Assembly (NCBI GenBank): GCA_012064415.1
Contig: SSNU01000336.1
Coordinates: forward strand, 1-64,000
Length of the DNA stretch: 64,000 bases
Direction: 5' to 3'
Origin: Gyrodactylus bullatarudis
Lineage: Eukaryota; Platyhelminthes; Monogenea; Gyrodactylidea; Gyrodactylidae
Shown in pieces: positions 1 through 12,259 of the stretch; position 1 is the first letter of the stretch; the number at the start of each line of letters is the position of its first letter. The notes under the pieces are model-generated. The model saw only the letters and a program-made list of their open reading frames with translations, did not search any database and was not told the origin of the DNA. The position numbers and the translations under genes were made by a program.

Positions 1-268
1 GGGTTGCAGGGAGACCGCATGGGAGCATAATTTTGCATTTATCTCTATTAATATAGAGCCCCATGGTCTCAAGGGAACCTTTCAGAAGACAGAAGTTATG
101 ATTTATTTTTAAAATATCAAGGGAATTTTTCACCTTGAAGACGAACTTTTGATCGTCAGCAAATTTAAGGAGAACACCCTCTATGTTCTCCGGGAGCTGA
201 ATATCAGCGAAGCAAATATTAAAGAGAAGAGGGCCAAAAGTTGAACCTTGGGGTACACCCGAGTTTAT
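1..268 (-). pseudogene. LINE reverse transcriptase fragment, open frame
   Basis: Read on the minus strand this stretch is open for about 89 codons and encodes the core of a non-LTR retrotransposon reverse transcriptase. It begins near 268 with SGVPQGSTFGPLLF (motif B region) and continues through KFADDQKF, the catalytic FADD motif, to GLYINRDKCKI. The protein is close to that of the LINE at 49552-50840, differing at scattered residues, so both come from one family. Homology stops abruptly at about 268, so this copy is 5' truncated, as is usual for LINEs, and its C-terminal part lies outside the window. It has no stop codon or frameshift, so it is younger or better kept than the other copy. 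Family level (Jockey, CR1 or RTE) cannot be settled by eye. Confidence 0.85.
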
Positions 269-1024
269 TAGATTTTAAATGCCTATATCTCTGGTTTAAT
301 AGTTTAAGATAATATGATATATTAGATGGTTGGGAAGAGAAAAAAATTCTGAACCCAACTGTATAATTTTTTATCTATTTTATTTTTCAAGTTCCAATAA
401 TCGAAGTGTGCTTACTTATAAGTACAGAGGTTATATTATTAATCTAATAAAAAAGGGGCAGAGAGAAAAGGGTGATTTTTGACATAAAGTGAACAGTTCG
501 TAATGTATACCTAAAACTAATTGGATTCATGTTCCTAAACGAGTTTTCAATTGGCTAAAGATACGGAAACACACGAAGGGTTCTTGAGACTCCCATATGT
601 TTTTCATGAAACTTTTTCTTATTTCAACTGTTTACTCAAGCTGATAAGACTAACTATCAAAAAAATTGTTTATTTTGTTAGAAAAATAGTTAGTTAGGAT
701 TAGAAAGTTGTTAATAACAAAAAAATATTAGTTTGGAAATCAAAAAGGCTTCTCCAACCCCCAAATATCGTTATAGGGTTAATTAAATTCTTTTAATCCT
801 AAATTCAGAATCTTGACTTTCAATAATATTGTCGAAATTTTAAATGTAATGATATGTATTTTTCAAAAGTTTCAAGGAAATATGACGATAAGTTAATTAA
901 AAACCCAATCTGAAAAAAATAATGGCATTCTTTTGATTTTGAGAAAAAGTCAACTTATAATCCCTAAATAGACAAAATATCGAAATTCATCATCATTGTT
1001 GATATTTTAGGAAAATATGGAATA
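269..1024. other. No gene seen; AT-rich flank
   Basis: No coding potential is seen. A stretch near 400-500 resembles 45170-45260 loosely and may be a worn dispersed repeat. Confidence 0.4.
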
Positions 1025-1300
1025 TCTATTTGGCGTCGAAATCCTATTTTTTGAACTTTGAACTAAATTATCTTATTTATTTTTAACTTATCTAATGAAT
1101 AATCGTTTGGGAACAGAATTTTGATTTCTTGGTCATTTTCACTACTTAAAATTTATGAAATTTCGATAATTCAAAATCCCTCGAAAATGGTGGTACTTTC
1201 GGAAATTCGAGCATTTTCATTGGCCAATTTAATGCTAAAATTTTTTTAGTAAACATCAAGTAGTTTCATCACGGTGGGATTATAAAATCATTCCTTATAA
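1025..1300. repeat. Foldback element fragment, type C
   Basis: This shares the words TTTTTGAACTTTGAACT, TTGGTCATTTTCACTAC and TTTCGATAATTCAAAATC with the centre of the foldback element at 36744-37396. It has no clear ends of its own, so it is an internal fragment. Confidence 0.5.
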
Positions 1301-1766
1301 TTTTACTTTGCAACAGATATATTAAGGTCTATCTGATTGCCAAGAAATTAGAAAAATTATTTGATTTTATTGGATAATATTGTAATTGAGCTGAGAAAAA
1401 TTTCTCTAGATCTCTCAAATTAAAGTAATTAAATTTGTGTTAAATATTAGAATTTTGATGTTTTAGTATTAAATTATAATTAATTTGAATTATATAGACA
1501 TTGAATAAAGTAAATCATAATCATTCCTAGACACAATCTGATTGGACAACTTGACTGACCAATGAGAATGCCTTATTCCAATTCACGTCTATCTCTCCCA
1601 TCTTTTTCTCTACATAATTCCAACTTTCCATCTACTAAATTGTCCCACTACCTTCCAGTAGAGTAAGGCTTTTTAAAATAAATTATTTTTGTGAAAAAAA
1701 CACCAATCATGATTCATAACCGAGTTGGAAATTAAAATGAAAAAAATCTAAAAAATCTTTTCTTCA
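1301..1766. other. 5' flank of the innexin gene
   Basis: This lies directly upstream of the innexin start codon. It presumably holds 5' UTR and perhaps promoter, but no convincing TATA or initiator element can be picked out in such AT-rich sequence. A pyrimidine-rich stretch lies near 1590-1660. Confidence 0.3.
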
Positions 1767-2177
1767 ATGATGGATACACATTTCTTTGCTGGATTAACAA
1801 AGTTTAAAATAGACGCTGGGAAATTTCGTCGAGATGATGATTTTGCCGATCGTTTCAATCATACATTTACAACGCTTCTGTTAATCATCTTCACATTGAT
1901 TATATCAGCTCGACAATATGTTGGTAAGCCAATTGCCTGCTGGGTACCAACAGAGTTCACTCGTGCTCAAGAGGAATACGCTGAGTCAGTCTGTTGGGTG
2001 ACTAGTACCTATTTCATAGATCCTAGGAACGCTGAGGTACCAACAAATCGTTCAGTTCGTTATTCCAACACGATCCATTATTATCAATGGGTTCCATTTA
2101 TTTTGATGTTACAAGCATTCCTATTCAATCTACCTTGCATCTTATGGAGATTATTTAATTGGCAATCTGGAATTCAT
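1767..2177 (+). CDS. Innexin gap-junction protein, exon 1 (of 3)
   Basis: First coding exon of an innexin, the protostome gap-junction channel subunit of the plasma membrane. It encodes residues 1-137. A short cytoplasmic N-terminus leads into transmembrane segment 1 at about residues 34-53. Extracellular loop 1 follows with two conserved cysteines, C58 (in ACWVP) and C76 (in SVCW). The family signature YYQWVPF is at residues 105-111, at the entry to transmembrane segment 2. Two adjacent ATGs (1767 and 1770) open the frame; the first is chosen by convention. The exon ends in phase 0 at the strong donor GTGAGT (2178). The in-frame reading beyond the donor to 2226 is intronic. The exon joins to 32459-32689 and 35081-35881, giving 480 residues, a little longer than typical innexins. 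No damage is seen, so it is probably a functional host gene. Confidence 0.93.
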
Positions 2178-4250
2178 GTGAGTCTGAGTTACTTTTACAA
2201 ATATTTTTCAGTGATTTTTTTATTATAGAATCAAATATTTTTTGTGAAAATTAACTTAAGGTTCTTCTCGATTTTCTGGCCAGAAAAAATACCATTTGAA
2301 CTCCTCGAATTAATTTATTGAATAAAATAACCTAATTTTTTCTGGCGTTTATTCAAGATTTATGAGAAAACTTGATAAATATTGAATTTGAAAATATTTA
2401 GAGCAAAAAGGGAATTTTTTCTTATTTAGCTTATTTTAACAACTATTATTGATGAAAAATCAAAAATTATATCGCACTTTTATGTATTAACACGATATAT
2501 TATGGTGTTCGAAAAGAACCTTAAATAAGCTTCATTTTCAGATTTTAGGGAAAAAGAGGTTGAATTTATTTTTAAAAACAGACTTTCAATTTAAATTAGG
2601 TTAAGGATTAAAGCATTACTTAGTGAAAATGTTTAACTAATTTTACTCACTAATATCTGTTAAGAAAAACCATTATAAACAAGGTTTTAAAAAAATAAAT
2701 TTCAATATTAAAAACCCACGTAAAATAAGGGTCTTCTTAACAGGTGTATTCTTGACGATTTTTCTGAGGATGGATTGAGGAAAAAGTTTTATTTATGATT
2801 AAGACAAATTTCCATTGATAAATTAAGGCTTGGCATTTCTTTCTGTATTTTCTTCCTATTTTTATTCTTATCCTTAATTAGAATTGACAAATAAAATACA
2901 CTTGAGCATACCAAGGTAAAGATGGAATAGTTTTTCTTCTTTCTTCACAAATACAAAATAAGAGGATATACACAAAGAACTGAATGAACATTTAGAAACA
3001 TCCTTGAACTTTTTCTGCTTCCCTTGAATATAATTGGGGTGGATAAAAAATACGTGATGAGAAAAATAATTTTTATTTTTCCCTTTGCTGACAAAGATTT
3101 GAAATCAAGGTTTAAATCAGATTTAGGGTTCATTTTGAATTGACACTTGAATTGTATGCTAGGGGAATTCGAAATGTACTAAAATCTTTAATTGGGATTG
3201 TTAAGCACTTTAGTAATTTGAACCCTGTTGCACTTCAGTGATCTTTTTGGACCAAACAGTGTTTGGTGTAGATTATATCTTGATGAGGGGAAAATCTGCT
3301 CGGATTTTTAGTTCAATTAATTTGATTGAACTTTTGTTTACTTAGATTTTTATTTTCTGTCTTGAAAGTTTTTCTCACTGACAATTCTGTGATTTTAATC
3401 GCTACTAAGCCAATTTAATTTCTCATTAAAAAAATAGTTTCAAAGCAGGTCTATTTCTCTACTTTCATAAAATCTAAGATTTAGCTATGAAAATATTTAA
3501 CTATTTGGCCAAAAATGTCACTTTTTCATATTTTGGGCTTCAATTTAAACGTTAATTAATCCAGAAATCTGCCAAACTAACAGATGAGGTTTAAAAATAT
3601 TGAAAATTGGAACTGGAAATATTGCTAAATTAATTTCTAAAAGAAAAAAATTTCAATCAAATCATTGGTGATGAATGCTATATTCTTTCTTGTCTCTAAT
3701 TCGATGCGGATATTTCACGCATATTGTCTTTGAGACAAGATTCAGTTTGTATCGAATTTTTAAGATTGTAAAGAAACCCTCTCAACATCTATGGCAATTA
3801 TCATGTTTATTGAGACTAGTTCAGCTTATCATTGGAATACAACAGATAAATTTTCAGTTTTAATACTCAATTGATGAATTAAGAAAATAACTAACAGAAT
3901 CTGACTCAAAATTTTGAAGAAATTTAATATTCATCCATTCTATATTATTTTCGATACTTGCTAGGGATCATGTTTGATATATAAGGACTCTGTTCCTTTA
4001 TTAATGTTTTTATTGAAAAAACTCAATTATTGTTTGTTCAAATCTTTTACAACAAAAAATTATGATTTCGAGAAGGGATTTCCTGTCATCTTCTATTTTT
4101 ATCTCAAGAATATTTTCTCAAGAGATGAGATGTTACTCTATTTTAAGGATTGAGTTCAAATTAACGCATGGATCGTTCGCGCCGGATTTTAAATTTACAA
4201 TTTGTAGAAGCTAACTTCTCTTCAACTTGCATTTGAGTTCTTCAAATACA
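2178..4250. other. Intronic stretch without recognisable features
   Basis: Low-complexity AT-rich intron. Short open frames at 2945-3133 and 3675-3863 show no conserved motif and are taken as chance. Confidence 0.4.
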
Positions 4251-4340
4251 TAAAGCTAGTTTGTATGAAGATGAGAATTTACAATTTTTCCCTGATGGGT
4301 GAGAAGGAAAATAATTTTTGACTCTTTTAGGTTCAATTTG
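4251..4340 (+). repeat. Foldback element end, type A
   Basis: Starts with AGCTAGTTTGTATGAAGATG followed by AGAATTTACAATTTTT. This matches the outer end of the complete foldback element at 25348-25981. Only one arm remains. Confidence 0.55.
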
Positions 4341-4486
4341 AATAAAAATAATAATAATTCAAATCTGCTCATAGAAACACAGAAAAAATACGAAAATAAA
4401 GAATAATTACAAATTTTCCTGAATTTATATGGATGAATTCGAATATTTGTTCTATCCTTTTAATTTATTTCCAAATAATCTAATAT

Positions 4487-5507
<1,021 letters not shown>

Positions 5508-7089
5508 GTTCTTGTAAATTATGAATTTACATTAGAGTTGGACGAAATGAGAAAAATTTGAGAAAATTGATATGTATGGTAAAAATAAAGAAAAAAAATT
5601 AAGAATTAGAACTGGCCTATCTTAGGCCAAAATAAAACCCAAATTCTTACAAGCAACCATAAACAAATTCCATGTTTCGCGGAAACCTAGAATTAAATTT
5701 TATGTATAGATTTGTTTGAATATAAAGGAAATACTTTTACCGTAAATACGAAATTAAATCTTACAATTTCAACAGGAGAGAGATCAAGATTTTTCTACTC
5801 GGTAGAAGTCGGATAAAGAAAAATACATAATTAAAATTGACTATGATCTCATAATTTAGCATAAATATAGTATAAGAAAATGCAGGGGAGGCTTTTCTTA
5901 TGAGACTTAGTAATAATAACTATTTTATTTATTCGTTAATATAAAGTTCACACTTGAGAGAAACATTTTTATTTATATGAAATCAATATCTTTCTAGAAT
6001 CTGAGGTTGACATAAAATGAATTATTTTTTCACCTTTGATAATCCATAAATTTAGAAGCTAATAGAAAAATGATTCAGGTAATGTAAATGTGGAAATACC
6101 TATCGAAAATCCTTCTCCTAGAATCATATTTAGAATTCAAGAAAAGTTTACATTAAACACCCGAATTAACCCGAAATTTTCAGCCCAAATTTCAAAATGG
6201 AATTTTAGAAAACTGTATTTTTTGATTCAAGCTTCTTTTCAAATTTTGATTTTATTCCAATAACCCATGATTATGAGAAGGGAACAAGTATCAGTTATAG
6301 GCGACAATAAATAATTTATTCAGAATATATTTATGCTAAACATTCTCTAGTGTACTTTTTCCTTCTATTTCCAGTCTATTCATGGTCTAAAATAGATAAA
6401 AATGGTCATTGTATTATATTATATTGTAAAATTATGCAAGCTAACTATGGTATAAGTAAGAGGTCCCAACCACACCCCTTCATATATATATACAATTCCT
6501 GCTAACTCGTTGTGCTGGCTCTCTATAACTTGCCCTCTACGTTATGTATTATGAATGCGAGTAGATAGTTTTATTCCGACTCTCTTTTTTTCTGTATCAT
6601 TTAATGCTTTTACAAAATTTTATAGAGATCCATCTTCTTCCCTGCTTCTACAACACACAACGCTCGTTTCCTCAAGGGATTATAATAAAGAAAAGAAATT
6701 CGATTTTCCCCTTCTATCTAGTTACAATTTTTTTCTCAAACTAAAAATGATTTATTAATACAAAAAGAAATTGATCTGAATAATTCCTTGGCTTTATAAT
6801 AAATGATTAATCTCATTCGGCAATTGTCGCAATAAAATAATCTCATCTTTTACAGAAGATCAAGTTGAACCTTGAACGACTAAATTACATCTTTGATGAC
6901 TACTTGAAAGTAATAATATCGAATTTGAGATAGTTTTTATTTATTATTTTAAAAACATGAAACTTTGATACTATAACTGCCACTTTAATAGAAAATTATT
7001 TGGGGGAAAATTTAATACAATTCGAGCAAAATAATCATTCTAAAATACAATTCTACCCAGAGAATAAGAAATTAAACATATTGAATAAC
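5508..7089. other. Intronic stretch without recognisable features
   Basis: No gene or repeat family is recognised. A short AT dinucleotide run lies near 6483-6492. The open frame at 6555-6758 has no conserved features. Confidence 0.4.
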
Positions 7090-7415
7090 GAAAACAGACT
7101 AAATTTCCACTTTATTAATTTTTGAGCTTAATTGAACCGATTTAACGCTGATATTTGGGATCAAAATTAGAAAAATTATTGGAATTTAGTTGTGGGAAAT
7201 TCAACTTCACCAAATAACACGAAGGAGAACGACATAAAGTTTTTTTCTTTTTAAAAGAGTGAATTTATGTGAACTATAGTCCACAAATTCGAATCTTTTT
7301 TCTAATTTTGATGTCAAATATCAGCGTTTAATCTCGTCATCTGTCTAAAAACAACAAAAATTTTGAGCTGAAAAGTTGAAAAAGTTGTATTTTTGGAAAT
7401 TTGAAAATACCAACC
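7090..7415. repeat. Foldback element fragment, type A core
   Basis: Contains an imperfect inverted pair: AACGCTGATATTTGGGATCA near 7145 against its reverse complement near 7310-7335. It also has the words TTGAGCTTAATTG and GAGCTGAAAAGTTG, which recur in the centre of the 25348-25981 element. It appears to be the core of a foldback without its outer ends. Confidence 0.5.
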
Positions 7416-9124
7416 TTCAGTAGTATCATGCGATCCATTCAACAGGAAACATTTGGGTTGACAAAATGTAGATTTTTAGATTCAATTTATTTATTCTGAT
7501 TCTTATCAAATGAATCTTCCAGTTAAATTTTAGCATTTATATTATTGATTAAAACCTATACAGATAAATTCTGTTATAGTTTTTGTTTAAAAAGTATAAA
7601 AAAGTCAACAGGTTCCTTATTCTTTAATTCTAACCTGTGTATTATGCATTTATTTAAAAATGATTGACAAATAACAAAGTGTCCTTTATATTCCTAATTA
7701 AGAATAACTCTTTTTTTCCAGTTTGCAAATTCTGAATTTTAAAGTTATTTAAATTCACCTTTAATTAAATTCATCTAATTAATTCCGAAACTGAAATTTA
7801 AAAGGTAATGAAGATTAAAATAGTTATTTTTGGCTCTAAAACTAGAGAAATACTATAAGAAATATCGGACAGGTGATTCCATATTCGAAATTTACAGCTA
7901 TTTTTCTGAGGTCTCAGCAAATAGAATTTCCAAAAAAACGCTCTAAATATTTGACGAATTTATTATTTGGTTCGCATCAGGGAATTGCTATCTTTAAGAT
8001 TCATGCATATTTTTTGTAGCTTAATAAATTTCCTTTCTGATGAGGGTGAAAAAGAGTATTTTTCAGCTCAAATTATTGCTCGTTAAAGCGTTGTGTTCCA
8101 CTGGTGGAACAAAAGGACATGATGAGTTAATTTATACTATAATGCTCTATTAAATATATTTTTGTGATAATTTAAAATTAAATTTTTTTGAGTGAAATAT
8201 CTTTAAACATAAGAATAGGCAAGTTCTTGTAAAAAAGATTGAGTCTTTTTTGCTAATCACTGTCCTTAAAAGATGACTTAAAATTTTAATTACTGTTCGA
8301 TTCATTTAAAAGCTGAAACATTGAGTGAAATGAGCTAATTCATTACCAAATGAAGAACCTAGGGACCTTAAAATGAAATAATTGTAGCTAAAATTTTATT
8401 CAAATTCTAAATAAAATACAATCTTTGAGTATGAGAAAAGAAGAAAAACAACGAAGCAATTGAAAATGCCATTCAAAAATACAAAAATAAATTGTTATCA
8501 GAACACACAAGGGTGAAGATGAGCATCAACAAAAGGTTTATTTAACAGGATAAGGGTGGATTGAGTGCAGTTGTGACACAACCAACTAGAAACCTCTTTC
8601 ACTCATCTATAAATTACTTGGTTTTTCCTCATCAATAGTAAGGAGAATGAACCACCCAGAAGAAATAAATATTCAAAGAAATTCTCTCTCCTCTGTATCA
8701 GGATGTGGTAATGAAAGTAGATCAACTTTTTCATTTATCCTCACTTCAAGTTAATACGTGATCTCTTTATACATTGAAAATGCTTGATTCATCAATTGAA
8801 AGAATTAGTTAACTCTTGAGAAGTTTATTTGACTCTGATTAGTGGTACATTTCTTCTTTGAGGAAACTTTTTATAAATATCGATATTTAAATTAACCAAT
8901 TACGATAACACGGCGTGTCATTTTCATTCTAATTTGGTGAAACCAAAATAAATTTAAATTTAAATGATTCTAAATTTGACGCAGATTCTTGCCTTAGAAT
9001 TTACGGATTTTATAGAAGATTTTATTAAAAAACGAAAAAGATCAAAATAAATTAACTAATAATAATAGTTTTTACAAAATACTCAATAATTTTGTCTGAA
9101 AAGTAAGAATTCAATGATGAGAGG
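7416..9124. other. Intronic stretch; one short perfect palindrome
   Basis: No gene is seen. An 18-base near-palindrome, TGTTCCACTGGTGGAACA, lies at 8094-8111 with 8-bp arms. It stands out in this AT-rich setting, but no function can be assigned. Confidence 0.4.
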
Positions 9125-9470
9125 AGCCAATAAGTTTTGGAAATCCGAAAAAAGTTCATTCTGTCCTTTTTTGAATTTCGAAAAAATGCACCGAATTTTC
9201 ACTTTTTTATCGATTTCGAAGAATTTGATAGAGTTAAATATTAATAATTTGGATCAACACTAGACAAAAAATTCAAATTCAGAAGTTGACAGGAAATTGA
9301 AGCATCAATTATCACAAAGGAAAATTATTCAAAAATTAGAGGTTGAACTTTCTCTCAACCTCTACGACAATATTCGTAAATTCTGAGGCCAGATTTAGAA
9401 TCTGCATCAAATTTCGTAATAGGCTCATTTCTTTTCCAGATCAAAATAAATATGACACGTCCTGTAATTT
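9125..9470. repeat. Foldback element fragment, type A
   Basis: Shares TTTTTTGAATTTCGAAAA, the neighbouring CACTTTTT and the ATCGATTTCGA words with the 25348-25981 element. The ends are worn away. Confidence 0.5.
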
Positions 9471-10004
9471 TTCTTGTCAGTATGATCAATTTTTCATATT
9501 ATTCAGGCCTAGTTCATCATGACTTGTGTAACTAATCCGGATAAGCATCTCCCTCTCTCTTCGTGAAATAGTTTGGTTTGAGAAAGCTTTTTTTCAATCA
9601 ATCGATTTATTCCGTTTTCTAATCTCATAGAATAGAGATTCAAAATTCAGTGCCAGCTGGTTATTGATTTTCCATCGCTGTTCATTAGAAATTAATAAAA
9701 AAACTGAGCAAATATATAACTCTATATTTTTTGAATGGAAAAAACTTATCATTAGACATTGAACAGATAATAGGACAGAGGGATTAGGCTGAAGACAATA
9801 CAAAGCAATAGAGTATATTTTAGACAATAGGCAAATCAAGCATCATGAACCTGTCAAGAGAATAATCTGGATAGGATACAGAAAGTAGATTACAGAATAA
9901 TAGTAACAGACTTATTCAGGAATATTTGAGAAATGTTCTCAATGTTTAAGAGCTTACATTCTTATTTTTTCCTATTTTTACTATAAATCATTCAAAATTT
10001 GACT

Positions 10005-10185
10005 CAAAACCAAGTGTACACTTATCAATGCAATATGGTTGTAAAAAGATACAAGTTTAGAATTCATTAATATAAATTGTGAAAGAAATAGTAAAATTTT
10101 AAGACAAATTACTTGTAATGCAAGCTGAAAAAACACCAAAACTTCCCAATAACGTAGCAGAAAAGGAAAAAAGCTTACATGATTA
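10005..10185 (-). repeat. PLE terminal-repeat (3' UTR) remnant
   Basis: On the minus strand this matches the 3' UTR of the Penelope-like elements at 49300 and 63200: GTTTTGGTGTTTTTTCAGCTT, the TTTACTATTTCTTTCA word, and a degenerate end where the hammerhead-like motif should lie (the GUGUACAC palindrome followed by UUGGU survives, the CUGAUGA core is lost). It probably belongs with the coding fragment at 10790-11035. Confidence 0.65.
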
Positions 10186-10789
10186 TTTTTTTTCTATTTA
10201 TGTTTAACTTCAGATGAAAGATGAGAAATATAGATTTGGTGAACAAAGACTAATGTATAATTTTTGATCTAAAGAAACTAAAGGAACTCAAGGATCATGA
10301 GATATTTTCTTGATATCAAAATTTTAATTCAAAACTTAATTTCGATTTCTTGATCAATTTACTATTTGAAATCAATAAACTACAGATCCACAGAAAATGA
10401 TATGTTTATCAAAAACTCTTCTTTAACTTTTGATTGTTAAATTTAAACAAAATTCAAAATATTTCACGCTCGATTATGCTGATATTAATTACCAATGGAT
10501 AAATTTTAATTTATTCTTTGTTTAAACTTTTTTCGTGCCTTACCATATAACTGGCTCTCTAGATTCAATAAATGGCAATTCATCAAAACTTATTAAAATA
10601 AAACTTTGATTTATTACTCTAATGTATCCAAGGGGAAATTATTAAAGTACATTTATCACAAGAACTCCTATTCATAATAAAGATTTAGGTCATTTTAATA
10701 GAATTTTTGCACTTGCTTTTTGTTATTCAATGAGACAATTCAGGTTGAAATAAAGTGACGAGTTTACTGATTTTAGATTACAGTTGGGA

Positions 10790-11035
10790 CATTAAATTTT
10801 GAATATTTGATCTTCCCGTCTAAGATGCCTAGTTAACTTTCTTTAGATGGTCGTTCCCTCTAGTTGACAACTCTCTGATTGTACGTCCTTTATAAGTAGA
10901 TCCGCAGTTACATTGAAATTTATAAATCAATAGAGTCTTCTTTGTGAATCAAATCTCTGCGTTTTAAATACAATTTTCAATTGTACGATTTTATAATTTT
11001 GATCGATGAGATTTTTAAGTTTTCTCCAAAACCAA
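10790..11035 (-). pseudogene. PLE GIY-YIG endonuclease fragment
   Basis: Read on the minus strand this encodes a worn piece of the C-terminal part of a Penelope-like retroelement protein: NLIDQNYKIVQLKIVFKTQ, a frameshift, then LIYKFQCNCGSTYKGRTIRE and LSTRGNDHLKK followed by a stop. It aligns with the intact version at 48316-49295 (KFQCTCGASYIGRTIRK), which is the GIY-YIG endonuclease core. The tyrosine-isoleucine pair of YIG is changed to YKG. In minus orientation the 3' UTR remnant at 10005-10185 lies downstream, about 600 bases away, so the two may be parts of one decayed copy. Confidence 0.8.
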
Positions 11036-11755
11036 ATCCACAGTCTCAAATAATCCCAAGTAGACCTCGATAATAATTCAATTTATCGGATAACTTTTAG
11101 TTTCCATTACTGGATAATCTCTTTTTAAATGTCTATTCCAAAAGATATACTCTCTAGATGACATTTTTGAAATGTCAATTCTGACCATATTATAAATATA
11201 TATTTGGATGAATTTTTCAATTGCTTGTGGCTTCTCTTCTCTCTCTCTCTCTCTCTCTAGAATCATTATGAAAATGAAACAAGGTTCTTCCTTACTGATT
11301 ATAATCTCCATCCTTGGATAAAATGTAAATCAGTCTTGAAAAATATTCGATATCATGGAAACGATAGTAATGCTTTTACTATTCAGGAAAGATGAAAGAA
11401 ATGTCTGTCGTGATGATCTATGAATTCTGTGGTTTCCTTAGTGAAAAAAAACCTTTTTTCAATAACAGGTTTTCTATTATTCACTAAATGTGATATTTTG
11501 TAATGAGAAAAGTTTCTCTACCTTGACTAGACGCCATATAATAAATATTAAAAATATGATATTTACTATAAAGATAAACTGAACTACTGAAAAACACTAG
11601 ATTACAAGGATTGTTGAAGCCTAACATTCTCAATTCAACCAGCTATTCCCTCTGTTCTCAATATCAATGAGTAGTTTATACAAGATTTGTTCCACTATAA
11701 AGTACTTAAATAATACCCTTAAATTGTAAAAAATAATTTTTTACATCTTTATCAA
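11036..11755. other. Intronic stretch with a (CT)n microsatellite
   Basis: A CT dinucleotide run of about 10 units lies at 11239-11258. It also creates a low-complexity reading on the minus strand (repeated RE residues), which is not a gene. Confidence 0.5.
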
Positions 11756-12259
11756 AGCTATTTATATGAAGATGAGAATTAATGATTTTTACAAAATTCT
11801 CGATTTTTTCATCAAAAAATTGAATTTGAACAAGATTTTTGAGAATCCAGACCATGCTACTTACTTTTACCATCTGAAGAAAAAAGTTGGGTTAATCTTA
11901 GAATGAAATTTAGGGGTCTCTCTCTGCACCCCATTAGTATTAAAACTTCCATTAGCAAAAATGAATTTTTCATTCGGGGGTTAAGTAAATTATTGGATGA
12001 TTAATAATCATTGATTATAATTATAGCATATATTTCAAATCTTAAAATTTTCTGACTTTTTGGACTTTGAGTTGAAAAATTTTGTTGATCTTAAAATGAG
12101 AGAGTGAACCAAAGTTAATTTTTTGACTGATTTTCAAGCAGTAAAAATGATCAAAAACTAAAAATTCGATGAAAAGGATGGGCTCATTCTCAAAATCTGA
12201 TTCAGCAAAATAGAAAAAAATTGTAAAAATCATAGACTCCCATTTTCATATTAACTAGG
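11756..12259. mobile_element. Foldback element, related to type B/C
   Basis: The left end AGCTATTTATATGAAGATGA with GAATTAATGATTTTTACAAA following is mirrored at the right by TTGTAAAAATCATAGACTCC and the end TCATATTAACTAGG. The middle holds the TTTTCAAGCAGTAAAAATGA word found in other foldbacks. The arms have diverged. No transposase is encoded. Confidence 0.65.

Noticed and set aside
10000..10045. Ninth PLE hammerhead-like motif
   Set aside because: The GUGUACAC palindrome and UUGGU remain, but neither CUGAUGA nor GAAA is recognisable.
11239..11258. Arginine/glutamate-rich minus-strand frame
   Set aside because: Produced by the CT microsatellite.
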